Positions 52,137-62,607 of a stretch of DNA of 64,000 nt are shown piece after piece. The notes beneath the pieces were generated by a model, which saw only the letters and a list, made by a program, of their open reading frames with translations, was not told the origin of the DNA and made no database searches. Numbering within the stretch: position 1 is the stretch's first letter; each line of letters starts with the position of its first letter. The DNA is from Tubiluchus corallicola. Lineage: Eukaryota; Priapulida; Priapulimorpha; Priapulimorphida; Tubiluchidae. The DNA lies in contig JAQGDQ010000101.1 of the NCBI GenBank assembly GCA_030141605.1, positions 1 through 64,000 on the forward strand, read 5' to 3'. Made by a program: the position numbers and the translations under genes.

Positions 52137-52283
52137 GTGGTTTGTTTGATACACCTAACCTAGCATTAGAAGAAGCCATGAACAAAGCCATGAGAGAGGT
52201 TAATGCAAGAACCAGTCGAATGTTTCTGAAAAATATCACTTCTCGTCTACGTTGGCGTGATAGTTTTGAAGCTCAAAGAAAAA
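52137..52283 (+). CDS. Kainate receptor ATD exon a
   Basis: Acceptor CTTCATTTCAG, donor AAAA|GTGAAT. Encodes GLFDTPNLALEEAMNKAM through DSFEAQRK. Confidence 0.88.
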
Positions 52284-55200
52284 GTGAATAGCTGTTTGTT
52301 TCAGATATAACTATAGCTCCGAAAAAGTATGACAAAGGCTTTAAAAATATGACAAATGCTGCAATTGATACCAAGTTTTCCTTGTTCCAATTCTTCTTAC
52401 TTTTTCTTACCCCAATGTGATTTTCATACAGGCAATATTCCAATATTAATCAGAAAATGTTCATGTAATCTCACAACAATGTTCAAAACTGGCTCAAATA
52501 GAGTAGTACCTTTTTTCACCATATTCAGTCGTAACACCTTGTACTAAATCAATATTTTGTCTTCAATCGTTATCAATTGTCTTCAATTTTAGTAACATGT
52601 AAAACAGAGCAATTCGCCACATGCATCTAATTCTAAGAGAACACACAAGGATATAACAGTAATGACCGGCAAATCAAGGTCTGGTGCACCATAGATATCT
52701 GATCCTACTATTGCTAGCTTCACCATGATGCCAAGTTTGACTAGCTTGACATCAGCAGGTTTGGAGATGTAATGGGAATTGTACCAGCAGACTTTGACAC
52801 GATATGAAACGTAGGGTATCTTTTGTGGGGTCGGAATCATCTCAAGATCAAAAGTTCCATTGTTACTTGTTCTTCTAGACCTCGAAGGTCTGTGAGATAC
52901 ATTGCAAAACTTCGAGCACGTAGTGTAATTCTCCACCATATTTCCCACCAAGCCGTAAATGATTCTATAAATAAACCAGCCATTTTTTTGTTTCTCTCTG
53001 TTTTGTAACTCATTCAATTGCACTATTTCATTTTAAGTTATTCAGCCTCAAAACATTTCATTTGAAAAGCTTTGGTATACACGTGACTGTAGAACTGATA
53101 ACCACATGAAGATTTTTTTGGTCATGTGAAATTTTTCATTATTAACCATTCAGATTAAAGGTGCTGGGTTCGAATCCTATTGGACACACCAGTTTTCGCG
53201 CCTTCCGCCTTCATTTGTTGATTACATATAAAACCCTTCTAACCTGTCATAGTACAATACTAAAAAAACTATCATTTTCTTTGTTAATGATGCAATATCA
53301 TATAATTAATCGTTCTTTTGCTTAGCTTGCCAAATGATAAAGAAAAACGCGTTAGCTATTTTTGGACCACAGTCATTAGAGTCCAGAGCTCTGGTGAGAT
53401 CCATCTGCGATTCAATGGCAATACCTCATTTGGAAACTAGTTTGGACTATAATATTTTTCATGAAGGACTCTCTATTAATCTTCACCCGCCACTGGCAGA
53501 TTTGGGTAGAGCTTTTGCGGACCTCATTAGCCAGTTCGAGTGGAGAAGCATGACAGTTATCTACCAGAAAAATGAAGGTAGGAATTGTATTTAAAACCTA
53601 CTAAGGCAAAATGACATGAGTTGTACCTGCCCACCTGCGCATTAAAATGTATTGAAAGTTGAATCAGCTCTCCTGGTTGCTGAGAGAGAACATTCTAATG
53701 TTTCAATGTTTCAAAAGTCCCTCATTATTAATGAAAATCCGTGCAAGACGATTGTGCTTATTTTTGCGGTTGAAAACTAAATATGAATTCCTCGCTATTT
53801 CTAAAATTTTATTTATAAGAGTAATTAAATGGCAATTTGGTTGATCGGTCTACAATTCTTGAGAATTTTAGTAGAATCAAACTTGGCTTTAGCGCTTGAT
53901 TTATACATATATACCGAGATTTTTTTCTATGCAGTCGATTTTACACCTCTGCTTTAGAACAGCAGAAGAAAATGGCGCAAAACCTCAAATTACCCGCAGA
54001 CTGAAAAGATATTCAACTGACTACATAGCTTAAAACTTACAAAAAATTGAACATTATCGTAGGTCAACTTACTGTAAAGAAAATTGAAAATCAAATTATG
54101 GGAGACTTTTGAAACACCATTATAATTTAGTGCCCCCAGTGATGTTAGTGGTAATCTTGGAAAATAAATTTACAATCAGTTGGTACTGTCACTTTTATAG
54201 CAATCAATTTTAATAGGTCGAAATTTTAACGAAACTGAGATATCCAAATCTAACTGAAACACTTGCCCTTTGATGACTTAATTAGATTAGATTAATTATA
54301 CAAATGTGAGGCTCAAAAGGTGACGTATTAGGGAAACAAATGCGACTCATGTGGCAATGTTGATTTTAGGCTTAATCCGATTACAAGAAATTCTACACTC
54401 TGTGCCGGAGGAAATCAACAAAAACCTGCAGATTACAGTCAGACAACTGACGGGTGAAGACCATCGCCCATTGCTAAAAGAAATCAAGAAAAGTTTGGAG
54501 AAACACATCGTACTGGACGCTGACGCAGAGACATCTGCTGAAGTCTTGAAAAAAGTGGGTGTCAGAAATGAGAAAATCACTTGAGGCATCTAGAAAAACT
54601 ATTTTCCAATATTTAAATTATGGAACTGTATTTTTATCACAGTTTATTCTCTGCATATTTTAACTACTCCATTGTTCATGCATCACTGTTTTTAGCAAAA
54701 AAGAAAATTAGCAATAGACTCATTACTTCGAAATCTTTACTTTAAGGGTAATAAAATAACCACAACAGCCACTCAAAACATTGTGCAATAAAACAGCCAC
54801 AAAAACTGCTGAAAACATGTTTCCTCTATTGTGCAGTAGCACACTCCAGTAGAAATCAACTTGGACGCTTCAGCATTGTCTTCAATTTGCAGTGAAAGAC
54901 TTGAAAACAATGCTAAACCGCCCAAGTTGATTTCTAATCGATTGTGCTACTGTACAATAAAAGAAACATGTTTTCAGCAATTCTTGTGGCTGTTTTATTT
55001 TAAAAGCTGATTACTAAAATATTGCCTAACAGGTTTAACGTTATTTTATCTTGATTTATTTTACTCAAGCTTATCATAGCGCTTTTATGCATTATTCACT
55101 CGTTCAAACAAATATTAGACTTCGCCTTTTACAGGTTTATGGATGTCGTGCCTAAAGTAAATTCCCAATTTGTGACGCATCAACTTCAGTAATGCCACAT

Positions 55201-58200
55201 GTAATATTTATAACACATAAGCATCCCTGTATATTACTAGTTTATTAGGTTCACGACGTGTTAAAAAATATTTTAGGGTAATGAAAATATCCTTTGCCGG
55301 TTTTTGGTGTTTTCCTTTGGTGTTTTCTCTGACAGTTGGTAAAAAAGAAATTATCGTGCTCAAAATACGCACTAAATGAATGTATAAGAAGAACGTAAGA
55401 AAGGGTCATAAATAAGCACGTAAACACAAAAATATATCTATATACAGTAATAAAACTGTCGAAACAAAATACTAATAATAGTAACGTGCAGTTATAAAAT
55501 ATTTTATAATTTTAAAACAGTTTTATATATCTATCGTTTTCTTTATATTTACGAGTATATTCATACTTCCATTATGTTGAATGTCAATTTTAAAGGTATC
55601 TGTAAATACTTTAAAAATCAAAACTGTATTATGCAGTTGTAATGTATTTACAATTTTATTTTCCCTATTTGCGAACAACATTTATAATCCAGTTACGCTG
55701 AATCACAATTGAGTTAATCTATTTACAATTTCTTTGAAAATCAATACTATAGACGTATGACGTACGTACATATTAGTTTGTTTGCAGGCGCAAGAAATGG
55801 ATATGGTTACCATGGCTCACCATTACTTACTAACATCAATGGTAAGTCTGTACCATTATGAATTGTACATTTTGTATTGGCAACGCTGTATTGGCAGCAC
55901 TGAAAACTATGAGGTACTGGCGACACTGTAAAACTATTACCCTGCTATCTAAAGTGAATATACTCTTAGCAATATCTAAAATCATTCAGAATCATCGTTA
56001 CTCAAATTATGTGTTTCAGTTTTTAACGTTATCGTAGGACCATTCAGCCAACAAGAAACAATGCGCAGGCACAGTTGTTATATTTTTGGCTAGCCGAACA
56101 ACCGAGTGGATATCGAAACTCGGCATTAATAATGATCTAGGTGCTGGTCACGCCACAAACATTCACATTAATTAGACTTACCATTAGGTGTTACTAGATT
56201 CCGACTTGCAAGTGTGCCGAATTATGCAAAAACACTTCTCGCTTCTGCTTACATCTTAACAAAATTAAGCCTTACGAACAGACTGAAAAGCAGACTTTAT
56301 AATTCAGGATGTGTTGACAGTTGATCTAAGTGACAAGATACGTCGCAGCGGGGCAAATATTACATTTTTCACCATGGTACCGACGTTAGAGAACATCATA
56401 AAACCAGACAGTGCACTCAATCACGTCTTAGACTTCAGGACATTACACGAAATTCGGCAAGGTACTTCCGGTTTAGTGTCCGGAAATGGTATAAAGGTGA
56501 GCCGAAGATGTTCATTATGGCTAATTTATATGAGCTTATATTTTTTGGTGTCTCTGCAAACATTAATTGGGCTATTCAAAATGGTACCAGGTTCAACTCT
56601 CACAGGTCAGTTCCTTTTTTCTAATGGTCTGGAGAGCTTATAATTATTCTTCAACTTACCACCATTAATTCTTCTTAGGAATTTGAAATTACTTGTACTT
56701 GAACACAATCATATTTTCTATTCTCTAATACGCTCAGGTCTCAATTGTAATAAGCTAATCAGTTACCGTTTAGCCACTACCGCAAGCCAAAAGTCCAATA
56801 ATTAGAAAAACTTCCCTCTAGACAACCTAAATTTTGCTAAGATTTCTAAGCAAAACTCTGTTTTTTTACAAAACCCATGACTTCTGAACAGAATAAACAG
56901 AATAACTGTACAGCAGCAAAACTAGAGTTTTCGAACGACGTTGTGGTTTTCTAAGCAAAAGTTGGGACTTCTAAGCAAAAACGAAACTCGTGATTTCTGA
57001 GCAAAAACCTACGTTTCCTGGAACGAAACAAGTGTTTTGCTCAGAAAAACTGTGTTTCCAATTACTGAACATTTGGCTTGCCCCAACCGTCATACTGACG
57101 CAAAACACAACGAGCTTGTGTGACAAACTCAACCAGCCAAAAATTTTCGTTTGATTTATTTCCGATGTAATTTGTTTCGTTTAGCTATTCAAAAACATTC
57201 CTTTCCCAAATCGCTTCAGTCCCAGTAAGCATCCCATCGCTCAAGATCGAGTTTTTGCATAATCCAACGGAAACGATGCCACGGCTACTAAAAGACAATA
57301 ATTCGCATTTACTGCCGGCGCAAGAACGATTTGCTTCTACATCTCAACCGCTCTAGGAAGCCATGGCACAGATTCATCCAAGAACATTCTACGTCCCTTA
57401 AGCAATGTAATTATTCCCGAGTGTAGCGTATATTGCTTATTATATAGCGTACAGAACTGCTAATATTCTGCACTAGTGTGGTGAAACAACCTTGCTAACG
57501 TTGCCAACTCGGCAGAAATAACAAGCTTACACAAATACAAATGCTATTAAATCTATTTTTCCTATTCTATTCTGTTATATTCTATTCGGTTCTGTCTGTT
57601 CTGCTCTGCTGTGTTCTGCTCTGCTCTGCTCTACCCTGCCCTCTCTTGCCTTCTGTTGTCCTGTCTTGTTCTGTTCTATTCTGTTCTGTTCTACATGCCA
57701 ACAAAATCTCCGGATTAAAGGAAAACCGAACCGAATTTTAAATTATAGCTCAAACAGTCTGCCTTATAACATATTGAAAGGGAATATTAGACGAGCATTA
57801 GCACCAACACCTTGGAAATGCATTGCACAAAAAGCAAGTGTTGTACCTCTAAGTTTAGAGATATTCAATTTTGACGCAGTACACACGTTCGACAGCTGAA
57901 ATTTGAAACTTGAAATTTGAATTTTAAACTTAAAATTTGCTGAGTTTTGTGCTCATTGAATGTTTGTGCCGATGAAAATTATATTCATTTGTGATGTCAT
58001 CATCCTAATTGGGCTCATTCACCATTAATTAAGTTTTTGACCTAATATTTAATTATCAGAAACGCTTTGACATTATTATATACTGTTAACCGTTCTTCAA
58101 AATGGTGTAGGATATAAAAAGTGAACCTGTTTTACTTTAAAACTTTAAAAAATTGATGATTTTTGGAAGAACGTCGAGCAGGAAATATTTGCGTAGAGTT

Positions 58201-60158
58201 GACTTCTATCGTGCTAAACGGACGAAAGGCATTCAACATCTTTCCCTCGTGCAGCCTGTGTGATTTCAATATATCCCAAGAGTTATAAGAAAAATAGGCT
58301 ACATTCTGTGAACCAATTTTGCCACTGTTAACTTTATATTTCTTCTTACGAAGTAATTTATTCTTTTATTCCTGTTCTTAATATGAAAAATATATGCTAT
58401 TTATGCTAGCATTTTCTAGTGAAACTAACTATGTAATGAGTACCGTAATGAGAATTACTGCAATTATTAGTGATGACGAAACTATTTCATCATAATAATT
58501 ATCATCATAATCATCAACCAGTATCATCGTCATCAACAGCATCAACAGCAGCAGTAGCTATAGTAGTTCCTATAGTAGCTATAGGATATTACATAATAAC
58601 TAATTATGAATAATATATATAACTAGAGCAATTAATTACTCTCGATAACTAGTGATAAATATAAACTCCATATTATTTTCAGCTGGAAACGGCGTTGATC
58701 TATGATGGAATTCTGCTTCTGAGTCAGGCGTTAAAGAAGTATTTCCTTCACGTTGATCTGTATGATCTACAACTTCAATACGTCAATTGTGAGTCAGGCG
58801 GCTCCTGGGAACATGGTAGCAATTTGATAAATTATTTTAAAAAGGTAACAGCAAAACACACTTCTTACTGTAAATAACTGTATTAAAATAAATTAATGTT
58901 GGTTGCGTTAGTGCATTTAGATTAGACACAGATATTCGTCAAACAAATCCCTTGTAACATAAACCAGCAGTAGTTAATTGTAAATCAATAAGGCTCTTTA
59001 TTATTAGAGAGGCATTCTAGCAAAAGTACTAATCTTGTACGATTTTTGTTTTTCTTGTTCCAAACTACAAAAGAATGTTCAGAAATACAATGACGGAAAT
59101 TAAATAGTGTAATCTTAATTACAATAATGGCAAAAAACTGGTTGCGCTGGCGTTTCTTGCTAGTTTCGACCCTGGACAAACTTCATGTACTTGTGAGGAA
59201 TAAATTCTCCTCAGGAAAGTAGGCGCAGCAGATCGTTCAATTGTTAGTGTTAATGCTGTCTATTAAATTGGCGACATTGAATGAATGTTGTCTTTAATTC
59301 TCTTTTCTGGCAAATTATCAGCAATATTACCCCTGACTTAACAAATAGCTTTATGCCTAAGTATCTAAAGATTCCTAAAATATCGAAAGAAAAAGAAAAG
59401 TGGAATTTTAAATTATGTCTTAAAAACCTTCCATACAATACTTTTCGTTTTGCTTACCTGTTTAAAAGACATATGTAACTGAAAAAGAAAATCTTTAATA
59501 ATTTAAAACGATTGCGCCAGCTAATAAAATGTCACTGTTTCACTATCCCTGTGTGCAAGAAAAACGTCGCTGGTTCACCTTAAAACATTATTAATCTTTT
59601 TAACAAGTTATAGACAAGATATTATACTTTTGCTTAGTTACTGAAGTGTGCTACGAAAGCTCTGATTATTTTTCAAACTTTACGCAATGTCATCGTTTCT
59701 TGTCTCAAACGATTTACTGTTAAAATGATTGGGTTTATATACAACGATCATCACGGGAGTTTAGATTTACACGTTTTCTATGGCGTTACTGCTAATACAG
59801 TCCATAATAAAGAGCAGGTGTGTGATACAAAATTTAGCTCATGTAGGAAAGTGGGAAGGAATTTACAATTCCCCACACAATTAAAACACCCTAACCCTAA
59901 CCCTAACGTTAATCCTAATCCGCTTCACGACTAATTTCTTGTGCGCGGGGAATTGTAAACTTTAGTCGAATAGCGTTTTCTTGTGCTTTAAGATTTACCC
60001 ACTTACTCAACAATGGCGAAGTCGAGATTAGGCAAGATAGTGATCAGCGAGTGTCCAGTGTTCATGCGCTATTCAAACACCTCAGTACATCAGAGTAAAG
60101 AACTGCCTATAGAAAACTTTTGAAAATCATAAGAACTTAATATTAAAATTCAACAATT

Positions 60159-60195
<37 letters not shown>

Positions 60196-61289
60196 GCTAT
60201 ACAAGTACATGATAAAGTACATAATAATAAAAATTTATTATAAAAACAATGAACATTGTTCACAGAGAGGAAAAACGAGAATAGTTTTACTTGTAATTGT
60301 ATATGTATTATAACTTAATGTTACGGTCATTACACATGCTTTTATTATAATAAAGAAATGCATTCAAATAAACTAATTCTAACCTTTTGTTAAACAATTA
60401 GACCTATAATCCTGACGTACAGTGTTTGAAAGTGCCAGCAGTCTATTGCACCTGCCCCAGTATTCAAGTCAGAAAACCTCAAAAGACTCAATAAAAACAA
60501 GTGATTTGCCATAAGAATGAACTGTTCATAAAGGAAATTAAACAAGATATTAGACAGTAATAATTCATCCACTGCGTTTTTGTGCAATTTTGGACAATTC
60601 AATTATTGCGAAGCTTGTCTAGTCAGCTAGTTCTTCAAGACAAGAAGTTGATGGATATGGTTGTTTGCAATCCTTATTACTTTATGTTTTATTGTTTATT
60701 TTTATCAATACTCGGTTGTAATTTAGTTTATGTATGTCTGTCTGTCTATCAATAGCATAGATATTGTTGCAATAATATTTTGACTTTAAGGGGAAAATAA
60801 TTTTTGTCACGCCTTTTCGTATATTGAAGTCGTTTCAGTTTTTGCAGTGGTGCTACAATACTTATTTGTTTTGTTTTTAACAGTCAATTGCTACGACTGT
60901 AGGTGATACATATTTTTATTTTTCGGGTTATTGAAGTTAATCACTTTAAGATTTTTGGCAGCGCTTTCAAGTGATGTTAGTAGACGTGCTTAAAAGTTTC
61001 AGATAATCCGTTTTCAATTAGTTTGGTAGTGCTATATTGCGATCAAAGGACGTCAATTAATTCAACGATTTCGTTAATCATTTTACATTTCGAGCTTTCA
61101 TTTTCAACAAGTTGCCATGTTTTCACTTCTTGAATAATATGGACTCTATTGCCAAGCATTTAATCAACGTTTTTTTTTGCCTAGGTACAACTAGAGGGAA
61201 TCACTGGTCCCATAATGTTCAAAGAAAGAGGGAAGCGCTGTAATTACACCCTGAACGTGATGGAGTTTGGAAGGGGAGGACGAGAGGAG
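52137..61289 (+). CDS. Kainate-type ionotropic glutamate receptor, amino-terminal domain (partial)
   Basis: Seven exons (listed separately; 1094 nt, about 364 residues) in consistent phase encode the amino-terminal, periplasmic-binding-protein-like domain. Telling segments are GLFDTPNLALEEAMNKAM, NALAIFGPQSLESRALV, CDSMAIPHLETS, IVLDADAETSAEVLKK, TALIYDGILLLSQAL, GSWEHGSNLINYFKK and VQLEGITGPIMFKERGKRCN. Their order matches animal kainate receptors (GRIK family). The first exon begins with the last two bases of a Gly codon, so a signal-peptide exon lies upstream. Ligand-binding, pore and TM exons would follow 61289 but none is seen before 64000. Either they lie past the window, or the gene is truncated. 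Product role: excitatory transmission at the plasma membrane. Confidence 0.9.
52284..53325 (+). other. Kainate gene intron after exon a
   Basis: Contains a 144-codon minus-strand frame (52589-53023) that I cannot assign, and a perfect B-box word GGTTCGAATCC at 53167-53177 without a convincing tRNA around it. Confidence 0.5.
53326..53577 (+). CDS. Kainate receptor ATD exon b
   Basis: Acceptor TTTTGCTTAG, donor GAAG|GTAGGA. Encodes TCQMIKKNALAIFGPQS through WRSMTVIYQKNE. Confidence 0.93.
54370..54554 (+). CDS. Kainate receptor ATD exon c
   Basis: Acceptor GTTGATTTTAG, donor AAAAAA|GTGGGT. Encodes GLIRLQEILHSV through DAETSAEVLKK. Confidence 0.92.
54787..54999. mobile_element. Palindromic MITE in a kainate intron
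   Basis: Two arms of about 100 bp with short loop form a near-complete hairpin. The outer words AATAAAACAGCCACAA and TTGTGGCTGTTTTATT mirror each other, and GCTGAAAACATGTTTC and AGAAATCAACTTGG recur inverted. Divergence between arms is low. No target duplication was identified. Confidence 0.85.
55000..55787 (+). other. Remainder of the intron before exon d
   Basis: AT-rich; nothing recognised. Confidence 0.5.
55788..55841 (+). CDS. Kainate receptor ATD exon d (54 bp)
   Basis: Acceptor TTGTTTGCAG, donor ATG|GTAAGT. Encodes AQEMDMVTMAHHYLLTSM, equivalent to the A-x-x-x-x-M...YHYI-type helix of kainate receptors. Confidence 0.88.
56308..56496 (+). CDS. Kainate receptor ATD exon e
   Basis: Acceptor TTATAATTCAG, donor AAG|GTGAGC. 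Encodes DVLTVDLSDKIRRSGANITF through GLVSGNGIK. Confidence 0.85.
56780..57083. mobile_element. MITE with TTCTAAGCAAAA internal repeats
   Basis: Left end GCAAGCCAAAAGTCCAATAA is mirrored at the right as TTACTGAACATTTGGCTTGC. Inside, TTCTAAGCAAAA or TTCTGAGCAAAA recurs four to five times, with reversed TTTTGCTCAGAAA near the right end. Lies in a kainate receptor intron. Confidence 0.75.
57550..57700. repeat. (TTCTG/CTCTG)n imperfect pentanucleotide repeat
   Basis: TTCTG, CTCTG and CCCTG pentamers over about 150 bp inside a kainate receptor intron. Confidence 0.85.
57701..58682 (+). other. Remainder of the intron before exon f
   Basis: AT-rich with an ATC-rich patch at about 58490-58545. Nothing else recognised. 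Confidence 0.5.
58683..58844 (+). CDS. Kainate receptor ATD exon f
   Basis: Acceptor TTATTTTCAG, donor AAG|GTAACA. Encodes LETALIYDGILLLSQALKK through the conserved W-E-H-G-x-x-L-x-N-Y. Confidence 0.93.
59395..60000 (+). repeat. Dispersed repeat R1, copy 3, with insertion
   Basis: Colinear with 46370-46850 on both sides of about 59860-59960, where a small inverted-repeat unit has inserted. Lies in the last kainate intron. Confidence 0.7.
59861..59960. mobile_element. Small inverted-repeat unit carrying telomere-type repeats
   Basis: TTTACAATTCCCC (59862-59874) faces GGGGAATTGTAAA (59947-59959). Between them CCCTAACCCTAACCCTAAC occurs at 59889-59907. The unit interrupts dispersed repeat R1. 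Confidence 0.75.
60001..61184 (+). other. Remainder of the intron before exon g
   Basis: Contains an ATTT array (about 60158-60195). No exon or RNA gene recognised. Confidence 0.5.
61185..61289 (+). CDS. Kainate receptor ATD exon g
   Basis: Acceptor TTTTGCCTAG, donor GAG|GTGAGC. Encodes VQLEGITGPIMFKERGKRCN and TLNVMEFGRGG, the end of the amino-terminal domain just before S1. The functional donor means splicing to a further exon is expected. Confidence 0.92.
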
Positions 61290-61940
61290 GTGAGCTAAAA
61301 TGTTTACAACATCATCAAATGCTTATTATAACTGAAAGTGTACAAATATTTTATCATACTGTAATTATTAATTTTAATGCTTCCTACGCATATAAAATTG
61401 CATATTTACTTAGTCTCCAATGTTTTTGTGGTTTACCGTGTATGGGATAAAACGACATGTCTTTAGTGTGATTCTCTGTGAGTCTCTGTGCACTTTATTT
61501 TTGTGACTTCACTTTTACTAACACTTGGACCGTAATGGGAATAACATGTATGTATCATGTTTTTTTATGCATCCATTCTATTTTATGCCCTGCAGCTGCA
61601 ATCCATTCACAAATTAATCCCGGCTAATTTTTAAAAATAGCTCTCTTTTATATTCGTTTTATATTAAATATATTCGCTGCATATTATATATTCGCTTTAT
61701 CAAAACTTTTGTAATATGTACTAGTTAGTGGTTGGACTATCAACAAGAAAACCGTATGTGGGGGTACTTAAATATATCGGAGACACCACTGCAAGTTCAG
61801 TGTCTCGCGTTAGAAAATCGCTTGCAATAATTAACGAGATTACGGTCCTGCCACAACTAACTGTTTAAACTCTATGTTATGAGTTGGAGTTGACCACAAA
61901 ATCACGTAAACAGAAACGCATTTGCCACATTACTCCTTAG

Positions 61941-61946
61941 TTTATT
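61941..61946 (-). terminator. Candidate polyadenylation signal, IR gene
   Basis: AATAAA on the minus strand, about 660 bases past the IR stop codon. If used, the 3'UTR would transcribe the GA/CAGT microsatellite. Confidence 0.25.
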
Positions 61947-62170
61947 ATCAGTGAACAAAAAACTAACAAAACAAAAACGCCAGAGCTGCCATCCCGAGCA
62001 GCCGACATCAGTTCCACCTCTATAACAACTAATAAACTATGTCAAAGTCAAGTTACAGAATTCAGGTGTGAGAAGCCAAAATGGCGCACAAATAGAATCA
62101 GCAAGCGGGTCACAACACCTATCACCGAGTGCTTATATTGGGTTGCCACAGTGCTAACTTGTACAACGCA

Positions 62171-62440
<270 letters not shown>

Positions 62441-62607
62441 TCTGTATATCCGTTCCTTTCTCCCTTTCATTCTTTCTCACTCCTTGTCTCTCTTTTCCTC
62501 TTACTGGCTCTCTAGTTTCCCCTTTCTTTTCCTTCTGTTTCTTTTCTCTTTTTCCCATTTTCCCTTTTGACTTGAAGACCCATTCCATAAGAAACGAGAA
62601 ATATTCC

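Noticed and set aside
53150-53210. Possible tRNA gene around GGTTCGAATCC
   Set aside because: The B box is perfect but no A box, acceptor stem or anticodon stem can be paired; at most a SINE trace.
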